This document shows positions 1 to 9,475 of a DNA stretch of 64,000 nucleotides, in pieces. The DNA is taken from the NCBI GenBank assembly GCA_001802455.1, contig MGXZ01000013.1, forward strand, positions 1 to 64,000, written 5' to 3'. The DNA comes from Gammaproteobacteria bacterium RIFCSPHIGHO2_12_FULL_39_24 (GTDB taxonomy: Bacteria; Pseudomonadota; Gammaproteobacteria; Coxiellales; Coxiellaceae). Below the pieces are notes generated by a model. The model did not search any database and was not told where the DNA came from. It saw only the letters and a program-made list of their open reading frames with translations. Both the position numbers and the translations under genes were made by a program. Within the stretch, counting starts at the first letter, position 1. Each line of letters opens with the position of its first letter.

Positions 1-14
1 TTTTCGTTGTTCAT
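1..14 (-). CDS. 5' end of a gene running off the left edge
   Basis: On the minus strand an ATG at position 14 begins M-N-N-E and continues off the window. It is preceded at a good distance by AGAGGTG, a convincing ribosome binding site. The gene lies downstream of the 161-codon ORF in the same direction. Only four codons are visible, so no product can be named. Confidence 0.4.
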
Positions 15-70
15 TTTACACCTCTGTTTTGAGAATTTTCTCTCTTAACAGGGTGTCCGTCAAAGTGGGG

Positions 71-556
71 CTAGATCAATTCTTGTTTTACATATTCTTG
101 CAATACGTCAAAAAATCTAATCGCCGTCTTTTCATTAATGAAAAGTGATGATCGCATTAAATATGCTGCAGCAAGACAACGCAATGTATTATTACCTTGA
201 CGATAAGCATTGGGTGCATTCCCTATAATAATATGTTCAGTTGGATTTTGTTCCAAAACGCATTGAAAATCAGTTAGCTGTATCTTAGCGGACTCTGTTG
301 TTTTTTTTATTTCTGCAATTACCTGCATCTGTTTTAGATAATTCGCAATAGCAGGATTAAGCTTCATCAACTCCAAAAATTGTTTATAGTTTTCTTGCCA
401 CGCACGAGCACTCTCATGATTATGGGGAGATGATGAACTGAGCGATTTTTCCAATATTATAATACAAGATTCACAAATCACTTCACAACAGCTACAGGTT
501 ACAGAAACCACAGCGGATGGAGTTGAGGTTGCTGACGCCGAAGGATTTCTAGACAT
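71..556 (-). CDS. hypothetical protein with N-terminal cysteine cluster
   Basis: This 161-residue protein is not recognised. The ATG is preceded by GGGAGC at a fitting distance. The first 20 residues are rich in Ser, Ala and Thr. They are followed by a tight cysteine cluster, CSCCEVICESC (residues 21-31), and then a short hydrophobic run. The remainder looks helical and soluble, with no clear signal peptide or membrane span. Such a cluster could bind metal or be acylated, but neither is demonstrated. The gene is divergent from the RND pump genes and in the same direction as the gene leaving the left edge. A host-directed effector is possible in this lineage but remains speculation. Confidence 0.6.
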   Translation of the reverse strand: MSRNPSASATSTPSAVVSVTCSCCEVICESCIIILEKSLSSSSPHNHESARAWQENYKQFLELMKLNPAIANYLKQMQVIAEIKKTTESAKIQLTDFQCVLEQNPTEHIIIGNAPNAYRQGNNTLRCLAAAYLMRSSLFINEKTAIRFFDVLQEYVKQELI

Positions 557-686
557 AACTTAAGCTCCCAATCACAGGTAAGATTCTCACAGGTTATCAG
601 ACGAAGCTTAATATTGTATGAAAGGTCATGCTTGTGTGTACCGACAGCGCTTAATTCAATTTCCGGGTTATGCTATGATTTTCGAT

Positions 687-1778
687 ATGAAAAAAAGAAA
701 AGCATTGGGTATCATCATTGTTGTTGGCATTTTGGTTGTTGCGATGATTATTTTTCGTATCGTGCAATCCTATTATTTATCACATCGTGTTCATCACACT
801 GTACTCACGGTGGAGACGACAACCGTTTCCACATCCAATTCACCGATTACCGTTACTGCACAAGGATTTGTTGAAGCATCACATTCGGTGGATGTGCAAT
901 CCCAGGTGGCGGGTGTGATTCAACACATTGGATTCAATCCCGGCGATACCGTACAAACAGGACAGTTATTATTTCAACTCGACCCAACAACCTATCAAGC
1001 CAACTTAGCCAAAGACAAAGCGCAATACAAAATGATGAAAAAAGAATTTTTGCGCTATAAAGCACTGCTGAAAAAAGGATATGTTAGCAAAGAACAGTTC
1101 GATCAAATCAAGGCGCAATTAATCGAAAATTTAAATACCGTGAAACTGGATCAAGCGCAATTAAATTACACGCGTATTGTAGCGCCCCTGTCTGGAAAAA
1201 CAGGCAATGTCACTGTAAAAGAAGGTGATTTGGTAAACGCATCGAGCAATCAAGCACTGGTCACGATTAATCAATTGTCACCTGTCTTCATTGATTTTTA
1301 TTTATCACAAGATGATTTATCGCGATTAATAAAATACAAAAAAGAAAATGTGTTGCGTGTTGAAATTTATGGACCAGATAAACAGTTGTTATCACAAGAG
1401 GGTGTGGTGAGCTTTATTGATAACACAGTCAGTACAAATACCGGAACTATTTTATTGAAAGCCAGCACACCCAACACATCCGGAAAATTATTTCCAGGCG
1501 AATCCGTGATGGTGAAATTAATTTTTGCGGTTGAAAAAAATGTATTGGTTATTCCAACACGCGCAGTGCAAGTGAATCAAACTGGAAATTATGTGTATGT
1601 GATTAAAAATAATCGTGCGGTGGTCACACCCGTTAAAATATTGCGGCAAGAGAAGAAATTAACATTTATTAAAAGTGGTTTAATGAATGGTGATCAAATT
1701 GCGGTGATTTTCCCGCCAAATTTGACAGATAATGCGGTGGTAAAAGTTGAAGGCAGTGGCGAGCACGATCCATCATGA
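687..1778 (+). CDS. RND efflux periplasmic adaptor (HlyD/MFP family), pump 1
   Basis: This is the membrane fusion protein that links an inner-membrane RND pump to an outer-membrane channel. The ORF opens at 618. I prefer the ATG at 687 (M-K-K-R-K), about 363 residues, because it puts a basic cap directly before a membrane anchor (about residues 6-27). The ATG at 675 is equally possible and none has a clear Shine-Dalgarno. The lipoyl-like half motif around QSQVAGVIQHIGFNPGDTVQ, a helical hairpin and the beta-barrel region follow in the usual order. The stop overlaps the permease start by ATGA, so the two are translationally coupled. No outer-membrane factor gene is nearby. Confidence 0.9.
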   Translation: MKKRKALGIIIVVGILVVAMIIFRIVQSYYLSHRVHHTVLTVETTTVSTSNSPITVTAQGFVEASHSVDVQSQVAGVIQHIGFNPGDTVQTGQLLFQLDPTTYQANLAKDKAQYKMMKKEFLRYKALLKKGYVSKEQFDQIKAQLIENLNTVKLDQAQLNYTRIVAPLSGKTGNVTVKEGDLVNASSNQALVTINQLSPVFIDFYLSQDDLSRLIKYKKENVLRVEIYGPDKQLLSQEGVVSFIDNTVSTNTGTILLKASTPNTSGKLFPGESVMVKLIFAVEKNVLVIPTRAVQVNQTGNYVYVIKNNRAVVTPVKILRQEKKLTFIKSGLMNGDQIAVIFPPNLTDNAVVKVEGSGEHDPS

Positions 1779-4700
1779 ATCTATCCAAACTGTTTATCCA
1801 ACGCCCCGTTGCAACCACCGTGATCATGTTAGCACTCGTGATCGCTGGGTTTTTTTCCTATTTCAAATTGCCCGTGAGTGAATTGCCGAATATTGATTTT
1901 CCAACATTGGTGGTAGTTGCCAATTTACCGGGTGCAGATCCGCAAACGATGGCAACGACTGTTGCAACACCGATTGAAAAAGAATTAAGTACCGTCTCGG
2001 GTATTGATTCAATGATTTCAACCAGCACCGCGGGTGAAACAAAAATTGTCATGCAATTTAAATTGAACCGCGATATTAATTCGGCGGCAGGTGATGTGCA
2101 GTCCGCTTTATTGCAAATCGCAAAACAATTACCGAGCCAATTATCTTCTGCTCCCATGGTAAAAAAAGTCAATCCAGCAGCAGCACCGATTTTATTGATT
2201 GCATTAACTGCTGGTAATGTCTCAATGACAGCATTAGATAATTTTTCAGAAAATGATTTATCGCCGAATTTATCGATGATTTCTGGTGTTGCGAGCGTGA
2301 ATGTGTTTGGCGCGCAACAATATGCATTGCGTATTCACATCGATCCAACTGCATTGCAAAGTCGCGGATTGAGTTTGTCGGATGTGAGCAATGCCATTAA
2401 TTCATTAAATGCGAATCAAGCAACGGGTACGTTACAAACAACCGGTTTTTATCATCAACTCAAAGTGAATGGTGGACTGGATAATGCAAAACAATTTGGT
2501 AATGCAATTATCAGCGTGAGCAATGGCATGCCGATTCGTTTAAAAGAGGTGGCGACACTTGAAAATAGCGTGGCGAATGATAAAGCAATCACAATGTACA
2601 ACAATCAACGCGCGATTGTGTTAGCCATTCAACGACAACCGGGTAGCAATACGATTTCCGTGGTGAATGATATTCTCAAGCGTTTACCCGCATTATCCAA
2701 ACAAATTCCCGGTGGTTCGCAATTGCATGTGTTATACAATCGCGCCACTTTTATTCAATCTGCTGTTGATGATGTTGAGTTTACCCTTATTTTTGCAGTA
2801 TTTTTGGTTGTTGCTGTGATTTATGCATTTTTTAAAAATAGTCGATTGACGAATATTGTTGGTTTGTCATTACCGATTTCTGTGATTGCCACATTTTCCG
2901 TAATGTATTTAATGGGTTACAGTTTAGATAATTTATCGCTGATGGGTTTGGTGTTAGTGGTAGGATTTGTGATTGATGATGCGGTAGTCGTGTTGGAAAA
3001 TATCATGCGTTATGTTGAACAAGGCATGGATAAAGTCAGCGCCAGTTTACGGGGAACACAGGAAGTGAGTTTTACGGTGTTAGCAATGACGATTTCACTG
3101 GTTGCGGTTTTTATTCCCATATTTTTTATGGGCGGAATTATTGGCAGGCTGTTTCATGAATTTTCCGGTGTTGTGGGTATTGCGATTTTATTTTCTGCCT
3201 TTGTTGCATTGAGTTTAATCCCCATGTTATGTAGTCGTTATTTAAATCATGGCGATGCAAAAACACAACCTGCATCGAATGATTTTTTTTCACGCTGTCA
3301 ATTATGGTATGCAGACACATTGCGGTGGGCGCTGGACAATGCACGCATAATAATTTTAATTGCAATTGGCACGATGGTTGGTACTATTTTTTTATTTTGT
3401 GGTGTAAATAAAGGATTTATTCCACCGGAAGATGCCGGTGTGATTTTTGGTGGTGTTAAAGCGCCAGAAGGAATCGCCTATCAAGATTTTTTACAAGAAC
3501 AAACACAAGCCAAATTACGCATTCAACAAAATCCGAATGTCGTAGCAGTGATGTCATCAGTAGGTCAAGCGGCTGATGGCAGTGCGAGTACGAATACCGG
3601 TCATTTTTTCATTAAATTAAAACCATTGTCTGAACGACATGCGTCATCAAAAGAAATTATCCAGCAATTAAAAAAATCATTGCGCTCTGTTGCGGGATTA
3701 AAAGTATTTTTAAACAATCCACCGGCAATTAATATCGGTGGAAAAATTTCAAATGGTAATTATCAATATGTGTTGCAAGGCATGTCGTGGTCTGCATTAG
3801 AATCGGCATCCACTGCGATGAAACAAAAATTAAAAACTATTCCGGGTGTCACAGACGTGGATAGTGATTTACAGATGAATAATCCTGAATTCATTTTTCA
3901 TATTCTTCGTAAAAAAGCAGCGGTTTTGGGTGTGACGCCCGCCTTAATTGAATCAACGTTGTATCAAGCGTATGGTGAAACGCAAGTCAGCACCATTATG
4001 CGATCACAAGGTGATTATGATGTGATTATGAATGTCGCACCACAATTTCAACAAGATGCCGATGCAGTTAATTCGCTGTATTTAAAATCAAGCACCGGCA
4101 ATATGGTTCCCATGAGTGATGTCGTTCGCATAACACAAGGCGCTGGACCCCTGATGATTAATCATTATAGGCAGTTGCCCGCAGTAACATTGTCATTTAA
4201 TTTGCAACCGGGTTTTGCGTTAGGACAAGTCGTATCCCATGTTCAAATGATGGCAAAACAAACATTGCCGAATGATGTGGTGGGTAGTTTTACGGGAACC
4301 GCGCAAAAATTTCAATCATCATTAAAAACATTGCCATTATTATTGTTGGCAACTGTGCTTGTGATTTACATGGTGCTCGCTATTTTGTATGAAAATTTTA
4401 TTCACCCATTAACGATTTTAACAGCGCTACCCTTTGCGGTTTTTGGTGCGCTGCTGTGTTTATATTTATTTGGATTAGAGCTCGATATTTTTAGTTTTAT
4501 CGGATTAATTATGTTGGTGGGTATTACGAAAAAAAATGGAATCATTATGGTGGATTTTGCACTCGATATGAAACGAACACAAAATATCAGTGCAAAAGAA
4601 GCCATTATGCAAGCATGTGTGGTGCGTTTTCGTCCGATCATGATGACAACCGTGTGTGCAATTGCAGCTGCATTGCCACTGGCGTTTGGATTGGGAGCAG

Positions 4701-4816
4701 GCGGTGAAACACGTGAAGGATTGGGAATGGTCATTGTTGGTGGATTGCTGTTTTCACAATTCATTACGTTGTATGTCACGCCCGTTTTTTATGTACTGAT
4801 GGATAAGTTGGCTTAG
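1775..4816 (+). CDS. RND family efflux permease (HAE1/AcrB-like), pump 1
   Basis: This is a 1013-residue inner-membrane proton-driven exporter, a normal length for the hydrophobe/amphiphile RND family. The N-terminus (FIQRPVATTVIMLALVIAG) is the first membrane helix. The paired aspartates of the proton relay are in GFVIDDAVVVLENI (about residue 399), and the relay lysine region is GITKKNGIIMVDFA (about residue 915). Two large periplasmic loops lie between the two six-helix halves. It overlaps the adaptor by 4 bp and ends at a strong hairpin. Substrate cannot be read from the sequence; it resembles MdtB/MexB-type pumps more than metal exporters. Confidence 0.93.
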   Translation: MNLSKLFIQRPVATTVIMLALVIAGFFSYFKLPVSELPNIDFPTLVVVANLPGADPQTMATTVATPIEKELSTVSGIDSMISTSTAGETKIVMQFKLNRDINSAAGDVQSALLQIAKQLPSQLSSAPMVKKVNPAAAPILLIALTAGNVSMTALDNFSENDLSPNLSMISGVASVNVFGAQQYALRIHIDPTALQSRGLSLSDVSNAINSLNANQATGTLQTTGFYHQLKVNGGLDNAKQFGNAIISVSNGMPIRLKEVATLENSVANDKAITMYNNQRAIVLAIQRQPGSNTISVVNDILKRLPALSKQIPGGSQLHVLYNRATFIQSAVDDVEFTLIFAVFLVVAVIYAFFKNSRLTNIVGLSLPISVIATFSVMYLMGYSLDNLSLMGLVLVVGFVIDDAVVVLENIMRYVEQGMDKVSASLRGTQEVSFTVLAMTISLVAVFIPIFFMGGIIGRLFHEFSGVVGIAILFSAFVALSLIPMLCSRYLNHGDAKTQPASNDFFSRCQLWYADTLRWALDNARIIILIAIGTMVGTIFLFCGVNKGFIPPEDAGVIFGGVKAPEGIAYQDFLQEQTQAKLRIQQNPNVVAVMSSVGQAADGSASTNTGHFFIKLKPLSERHASSKEIIQQLKKSLRSVAGLKVFLNNPPAINIGGKISNGNYQYVLQGMSWSALESASTAMKQKLKTIPGVTDVDSDLQMNNPEFIFHILRKKAAVLGVTPALIESTLYQAYGETQVSTIMRSQGDYDVIMNVAPQFQQDADAVNSLYLKSSTGNMVPMSDVVRITQGAGPLMINHYRQLPAVTLSFNLQPGFALGQVVSHVQMMAKQTLPNDVVGSFTGTAQKFQSSLKTLPLLLLATVLVIYMVLAILYENFIHPLTILTALPFAVFGALLCLYLFGLELDIFSFIGLIMLVGITKKNGIIMVDFALDMKRTQNISAKEAIMQACVVRFRPIMMTTVCAIAAALPLAFGLGAGGETREGLGMVIVGGLLFSQFITLYVTPVFYVLMDKLA

Positions 4817-4850
4817 AGCCATTTCGGTGAGCCATTTCAGTTATTTTTTT

Positions 4851-5055
4851 AATTTAACGTCATTCTCAACTTTTTATTTTTTTCAATCATTCGCTCGTTG
4901 AATGCTATGATCAGGGTATTCCTCGAAAAGACGCCGTCAATACATCCGTGTAGGCTCGTCAATGTCATCCCTGACATTGACGCTTTTCTTGAAACACCCT
5001 AATCACAGCATCACTCGCTTCTTCTGAAATAAAAAGTTGAGAATGGCGTTAATTT
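4851..5055. repeat. Palindromic repeat element A (about 205 bp)
   Basis: The two ends are near-perfect inverted copies (left AACGTCATTCTCAACTTTTT, right its complement with one change), with further pairing inward around ATGATCAGGGTATT and a perfect 11-bp central stem. The arms fail to pair at one place. There the left arm carries CATTCGCTCGTTGAATG and the right arm carries ATCACTCGCTTCTTC. The same mismatched motif pair appears in element B at 9265-9465, whose arms are otherwise unrelated. The element fills the gap between two convergent genes, and the stop codon of the acyltransferase fusion gene lies in its right end. Confidence 0.75.
4957..4989 (+). terminator. Rho-independent terminator-like hairpin after RND pump 1
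   Basis: CGTCAATGTCA and TGACATTGACG form a perfect 11-bp stem with a 4-nt loop, followed on the plus strand by CTTTTCTT. It lies about 140 bp after the permease stop, at the centre of repeat element A, so it may act as a terminator for the pump operon, as part of the element, or as both. Confidence 0.55.
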
Positions 5056-7874
5056 AAATTTGCCGTAATCACGTCAATCGCTGGCTCACCACAATGTTTC
5101 GCAATTTCAGCGCGCACCAACGCATGCAATCGCGCAACTTCATTCCAGTCATTTTTTTCAGGAAAAATAGGCTCTCCAACTGTGATGGTTATTTTGGTTG
5201 GCATTGGAAGACAAGTGCCATCTCGCAACAATATGCGCGCGCCATTGATTGCAATGGGACAAATGGGAGTTTGCGCATCAGCGGACAATTGAAATGCACC
5301 AAGCTTAAAAGGTCGTAATCCAGTGGCGTAGGTAAAAGTGCCTTCCGGAAACAATAAAATGGATTGTCCCTTTTTTATTTCAGCAGTAATTAATTTACTA
5401 TCCTCAACACTTTTTGAAATATCCATTCTATCCACAGCAATAAAACCGATTTTAGTAATAATCATCCGTAAAAATGGCCGTTCCAATAATTCTTTTTTAC
5501 CAATCATCATTATTTTAGAAGGCAAAATGGCTAGCAATAATAATGCGTCAACGTAACTCGCATGATTGGCGACATAAATCATCGAGCGATGATGATGAAG
5601 ATTTTGTTTCCCACGCACAGTAACAGGACAAAATACCAACCGAAATAGTTGACGCGCCCAAATGCGACACACTGTTGACGCATTAGGTTGCGACAATAAC
5701 AATAACATTACCCACATCACAGGAACCGTTATTAATAAAATCAACCCAACATAGACAGCATAAATAAATTTTAGCGAAGTCAATAACGCGTGCTTCATTT
5801 TTTGTATGCCTGTTTTCAAAAATAATTTTATCAACTGAAATTTTGCTGGTATTCGATGTTGCGAAATTTTTCCACTGATAACCATTTTTTTACACAATGA
5901 TCGCTGCAACTTATGACTGGGTGTTTTAGGAATAGTGTTAGGCGAAATAAATATAATCATATCCGATGGCATTCCCAGCTTAACGGACAACTGATTAATA
6001 ATCTCAGAACGAATTTTTTCTTGTTCTGTTTTGTTTGTCTGACTTGTTTCTACAACCACCACTATTTTTTCAGTTCCTGTTTTGGGATCAGGTAATCCAA
6101 ATGCAATCACACCGCCATGAAAAACACCGGGTACTTCATTAACAATCTCTTCAATTTCTTCTGGATAAATATTTCGTCCCGCTTTAATAATTAAATCTTT
6201 CTTTCGACCTGTCACAAATAATTCATGATCTGCAATATAACCTAAATCACCTGTCTCTAAAAAATGAGCGTGAACCATTTGTTGTGTTGCTGCAGCATTA
6301 TTGTAGTAACCTTGTGTAGAAGAAGGCCCACTAAATTGAATATTTCCCACTCTTCTTTCTGGAAGCAACTGATCATGATCATCGACAATGCGAACAGGGT
6401 GTTGTGGTATCGCGGTTCCACAAGAAACAAATTCTACATACTGTTTTTCATCTTCAGAGTGAGAAACAACTGCACGATTTTCTTTTTCAAAAACGGTTCG
6501 CTCAATTTTATCGACTCTGGGCGGTTTTGATAAAGAAGACACTGTTAACGCAACGGTTGATTCGGCTAATCCATAAGCGGGTGTAACTGCTTCTGCTTTC
6601 AAACCAAACTGAGAAAATTTTTGAATAAATTTTTGAATGGTTTTGGGATTAATTGTTTCAGCGCCACAAAATGCCACGCGCCAACAACTTAAATCTAATC
6701 CCTGAATATCTTTTGTTTCAATTGTTTTGACACACATTTCATATGCAAAATTAGGCGCACCTGAAATTGACGCACGATGATAATGAATTGCCCATAGCCA
6801 TTTTTCAGGTCGAGATAAAAAAATCAGCGGAGACAGCACGGTCAGTGGAACGCCAAAATAAAGACTCGCCAACCAATTCATCAAACCCATATCATGATAT
6901 AACGGCAACCAACTGACATTCACATCCGTTGGTTTGATTTGAATAGCGCTATTAATTCCACGCAAATTAGCCAACATATTTTCATGCGTTAACACAACAC
7001 CCTTCGGATCTCCTGTGCTGCCTGACGTATATTGAATCAGCGCGATATCGTTAGGATTAATAATAATGTCAGGTAACACACCAGTTTCAGATCGCACATG
7101 ATCAAGCGTGGCAACTTCTTTTAAACTAGGAACAAAAGCACGTAACATATCACTCAACATTTTTACACGCGCAAACGTAATTAACATTCTTGCTTGTGCA
7201 TTCTGCAGCACTGTTACTTCTCGTTTTGCATATTCTTCAATTTGATCAGCTCGCGTTGGCGGATAAATGGGAACAGGAACAGCACCCGCTAGTAAAATAC
7301 CCGCGTAAGCATAAAAAAATTCATCTGTACTCGGCAACATAATGGCAATGGTTTCACCGAATTTAATACCACGTTCAACTAATCCTTTCGCAACGGCTTG
7401 CGCGCCAGAATATAATTCACCATATCGAATGGTCTGTTCATTTCCTTGATCATCTTGCAAATAAATGTGCGGACGATTCGGTTCTTTCACTGCATAATGC
7501 CTTAAAACATCCGTTAAAACAGTCAATGCAGAAAAATCAATTTCGATGGATTCTAACGTAGGCGAAAAAGTGTGCGCGGTATGGATAGATGCTGTCGACG
7601 CAATCGTTTGAATAGCACAAATCAAATCACGCAACGTCATTGCTTCAGCCAACACTTTTTCAGGAAGATGAATTGAAAATAATTTTTCAATTCGATGCAA
7701 TAACTCCACTTTACCCAAACTATCAATTCCCAGTTCACGATCCAATGCCGCATCAAGCGATATTGCATATAATGCACGTTCTGCGCCTAATTCTGTTAAA
7801 AAAATTTGCGTGATTGAAATTAATTGTTTCTCGATGTAAGTTGAATCATTCAGTTCATTGTACGTAGGCGCCAT
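5049..7874 (-). CDS. Tri-domain protein: acyl carrier protein, fatty acyl-AMP ligase, PlsC-type acyltransferase
   Basis: About 941 residues, starting at the ATG at 7874, which has GGAG at the right distance; the track's earlier TTG lies inside the transporter gene. Residues 1-90 are an acyl carrier protein with the phosphopantetheine serine in GIDSLGK (S52). Residues about 110-660 are an acyl-AMP ligase with YTSGSTGDPKG (about 285) and GRKKDLIIKAGRNIYP (about 558). The C-terminal 230 residues have a hydrophobic segment and a lysophospholipid acyltransferase fold with NHASYVD (about 768) and FPEGTF (about 843). The likely job is activating free fatty acid, loading it on the ACP and transferring it to a glycerolipid at the inner membrane. 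The domain set recalls Aas, but with its own ACP and a different order. It overlaps the MFS gene by 20 bp. Confidence 0.88.
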   Translation of the reverse strand: MAPTYNELNDSTYIEKQLISITQIFLTELGAERALYAISLDAALDRELGIDSLGKVELLHRIEKLFSIHLPEKVLAEAMTLRDLICAIQTIASTASIHTAHTFSPTLESIEIDFSALTVLTDVLRHYAVKEPNRPHIYLQDDQGNEQTIRYGELYSGAQAVAKGLVERGIKFGETIAIMLPSTDEFFYAYAGILLAGAVPVPIYPPTRADQIEEYAKREVTVLQNAQARMLITFARVKMLSDMLRAFVPSLKEVATLDHVRSETGVLPDIIINPNDIALIQYTSGSTGDPKGVVLTHENMLANLRGINSAIQIKPTDVNVSWLPLYHDMGLMNWLASLYFGVPLTVLSPLIFLSRPEKWLWAIHYHRASISGAPNFAYEMCVKTIETKDIQGLDLSCWRVAFCGAETINPKTIQKFIQKFSQFGLKAEAVTPAYGLAESTVALTVSSLSKPPRVDKIERTVFEKENRAVVSHSEDEKQYVEFVSCGTAIPQHPVRIVDDHDQLLPERRVGNIQFSGPSSTQGYYNNAAATQQMVHAHFLETGDLGYIADHELFVTGRKKDLIIKAGRNIYPEEIEEIVNEVPGVFHGGVIAFGLPDPKTGTEKIVVVVETSQTNKTEQEKIRSEIINQLSVKLGMPSDMIIFISPNTIPKTPSHKLQRSLCKKMVISGKISQHRIPAKFQLIKLFLKTGIQKMKHALLTSLKFIYAVYVGLILLITVPVMWVMLLLLSQPNASTVCRIWARQLFRLVFCPVTVRGKQNLHHHRSMIYVANHASYVDALLLLAILPSKIMMIGKKELLERPFLRMIITKIGFIAVDRMDISKSVEDSKLITAEIKKGQSILLFPEGTFTYATGLRPFKLGAFQLSADAQTPICPIAINGARILLRDGTCLPMPTKITITVGEPIFPEKNDWNEVARLHALVRAEIAKHCGEPAIDVITANLN

Positions 7875-9108
7875 CTGTTGCTCCACTGCGAAGCTCCTGT
7901 TCTTGATACGTTTCACGCAAAACAAAAATTGCTAAAATCATTCCAACAATCGACAATGCCGGGAAAACCCACAATGCAGAATAATAATTACCCGTGCGTG
8001 CAACGATAATACCAAAAATAGGATTCAACACACCACCACTGCTTGCCGCAACCATATTGACCAATGCTGCCGCAGCACCATACACGCTTTTCGAAATAGA
8101 TTCAGCGGTCAACACAAATGATAATGTTTGTACTGATGCAGCAGCACCTAATAAAAATAACAAACTCAATAACAATGCGGGTGTCATAGTGGTTGTGTAT
8201 GCCAACACAATACCGCACACACATTGCATGGCGAATGCAATAAAAACTATTTTTTGACGCGATTTTAATTTATCCGATAATTTTCCAATCAGTAAACTGG
8301 CCACCGCCAAACCAATCCAAAAACTCGTTAACAAATTAGCAGAGTGATGTTGTGACCAACCCATGTTGTGATCCAATAGTCGCACCATCCAACTGGCTGC
8401 GAGTACCGACACGGGTGCCCATGAAATAAAGCCCAATAATGCAATCGTAATAATTTGTTTGTTAATTAATAATGTTGGTAAATCGCGAATGCGCACCATG
8501 CTCGATACACTCGGTTTATGCTGCGCAGGATATTTTGGAATAAAGAAATAAATAATCATTAATAATAAAGCGAAATAAATCACCACATGCATCATCGCAT
8601 CCCATCCATAACGATGGGATAACGCAGCACCCACCGCTTGCCCGAAAATACTGCCCAAACAAGCTGCCACTTGCACCATTCCCACACCAAGTGAAAAATG
8701 GCGAGGTAACAACCACGTCGACACCGCATACACAGACATCACACAAGCAGACGCCGTTCCAGCGCCAATTAAAAAACGCGCCACGAATAACATGGTAAAA
8801 CTCGTGCTGTAATAAAATAATGCGGCACCTAAAAAACAGCATCCTGTACATAAAACAGCGGTGTATTTTAATCCAATGCGATCCAAACAATATCCCAATG
8901 GAATTTGAAAAATCACATAGCCATAAAAAAAAGCGGCACTTAAAAATCCAAACGATTCGGGTGTGATTCCAAATTGATGAATAAATGAATCGGGTAAAAT
9001 GCTAAAAGACGTTTGCAGTAAATAATCGTAGCCATAAAACAACATGTATAATAGCGAAATACATACACCTAAAAAAATGCTAGTACGATTATTATCTGTG
9101 TCACTCAT
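7855..9108 (-). CDS. MFS transporter (phagosomal-transporter-like)
   Basis: A 417-residue, 12-helix major facilitator protein. I chose the ATG at 9108 because GAAGGA lies just upstream; the track start is a TTG inside that ribosome binding region. The loop 2-3 signature is visible as GYCLDRIGLKYT. The protein resembles MFS groups expanded in Legionella, Coxiella and Francisella (Pht-like) that import amino acids or nucleosides, but the substrate cannot be assigned. Its 3' end overlaps the ACP-ligase-acyltransferase gene, so import of a metabolite and lipid acylation may be co-expressed. Lysophospholipid import, as by LplT beside Aas in enteric bacteria, is an attractive alternative but unproven. 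Confidence 0.8.
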   Translation of the reverse strand: MSDTDNNRTSIFLGVCISLLYMLFYGYDYLLQTSFSILPDSFIHQFGITPESFGFLSAAFFYGYVIFQIPLGYCLDRIGLKYTAVLCTGCCFLGAALFYYSTSFTMLFVARFLIGAGTASACVMSVYAVSTWLLPRHFSLGVGMVQVAACLGSIFGQAVGAALSHRYGWDAMMHVVIYFALLLMIIYFFIPKYPAQHKPSVSSMVRIRDLPTLLINKQIITIALLGFISWAPVSVLAASWMVRLLDHNMGWSQHHSANLLTSFWIGLAVASLLIGKLSDKLKSRQKIVFIAFAMQCVCGIVLAYTTTMTPALLLSLLFLLGAAASVQTLSFVLTAESISKSVYGAAAALVNMVAASSGGVLNPIFGIIVARTGNYYSALWVFPALSIVGMILAIFVLRETYQEQELRSGATDGAYVQ

Positions 9109-9264
9109 TTTACGATCCTTCAAATCGATTCAATACGATATTGGATAACAGATAACTCTCTTATATGAAAAATAACATAACACAATTGCTTTTAGAAAAA
9201 AATACACCTAATTAATTGATGATATAAATCGAATATCACGACATTCCCAACTTTGATACTTAAA

Positions 9265-9465
9265 TGAATTAAGCGCTGATTTCTTTATATTCGCTCGTTG
9301 GATGATATAACTGCTTTAAATTCCTATTTGCTTGTGGGCGACTTGGGCATATCTGTTTTTCGTGCACATGACACAAAAACAGATACGCCCAATTTCCCAC
9401 TCGCTTGAAAGTTTATCAAGGCAGTTATATCAATCACTCGCTTCTTCAAGTCAGCACTTAATTCA
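9265..9465. repeat. Palindromic repeat element B (about 200 bp)
   Basis: The ends TGAATTAAGCGCTGATTT and the complement of AAGTCAGCACTTAATTCA pair with two changes. Pairing continues with GATATAACTGC and TTGGGC(A/G)TATCTGTTTTT toward the centre. Between the outer and inner stems the arms do not match: the left carries ATTCGCTCGTTGGATG and the right carries ATCACTCGCTTCTTC. These are almost the same as the mismatched motifs of element A although the stems are unrelated. Length and layout match element A. Confidence 0.75.
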
Positions 9466-9475
9466 ATTTGCAGAT

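Noticed and set aside
614-874. 86-codon plus-strand ORF overlapping the RND adaptor start
   Set aside because: It is a frame shadow of the adaptor gene; the translation is Cys/His-rich nonsense without a ribosome binding site.
4402-4779. 125-codon ORF antisense to the RND permease
   Set aside because: It is a long shadow caused by the codon composition of the membrane protein; no ribosome binding site or family was seen.
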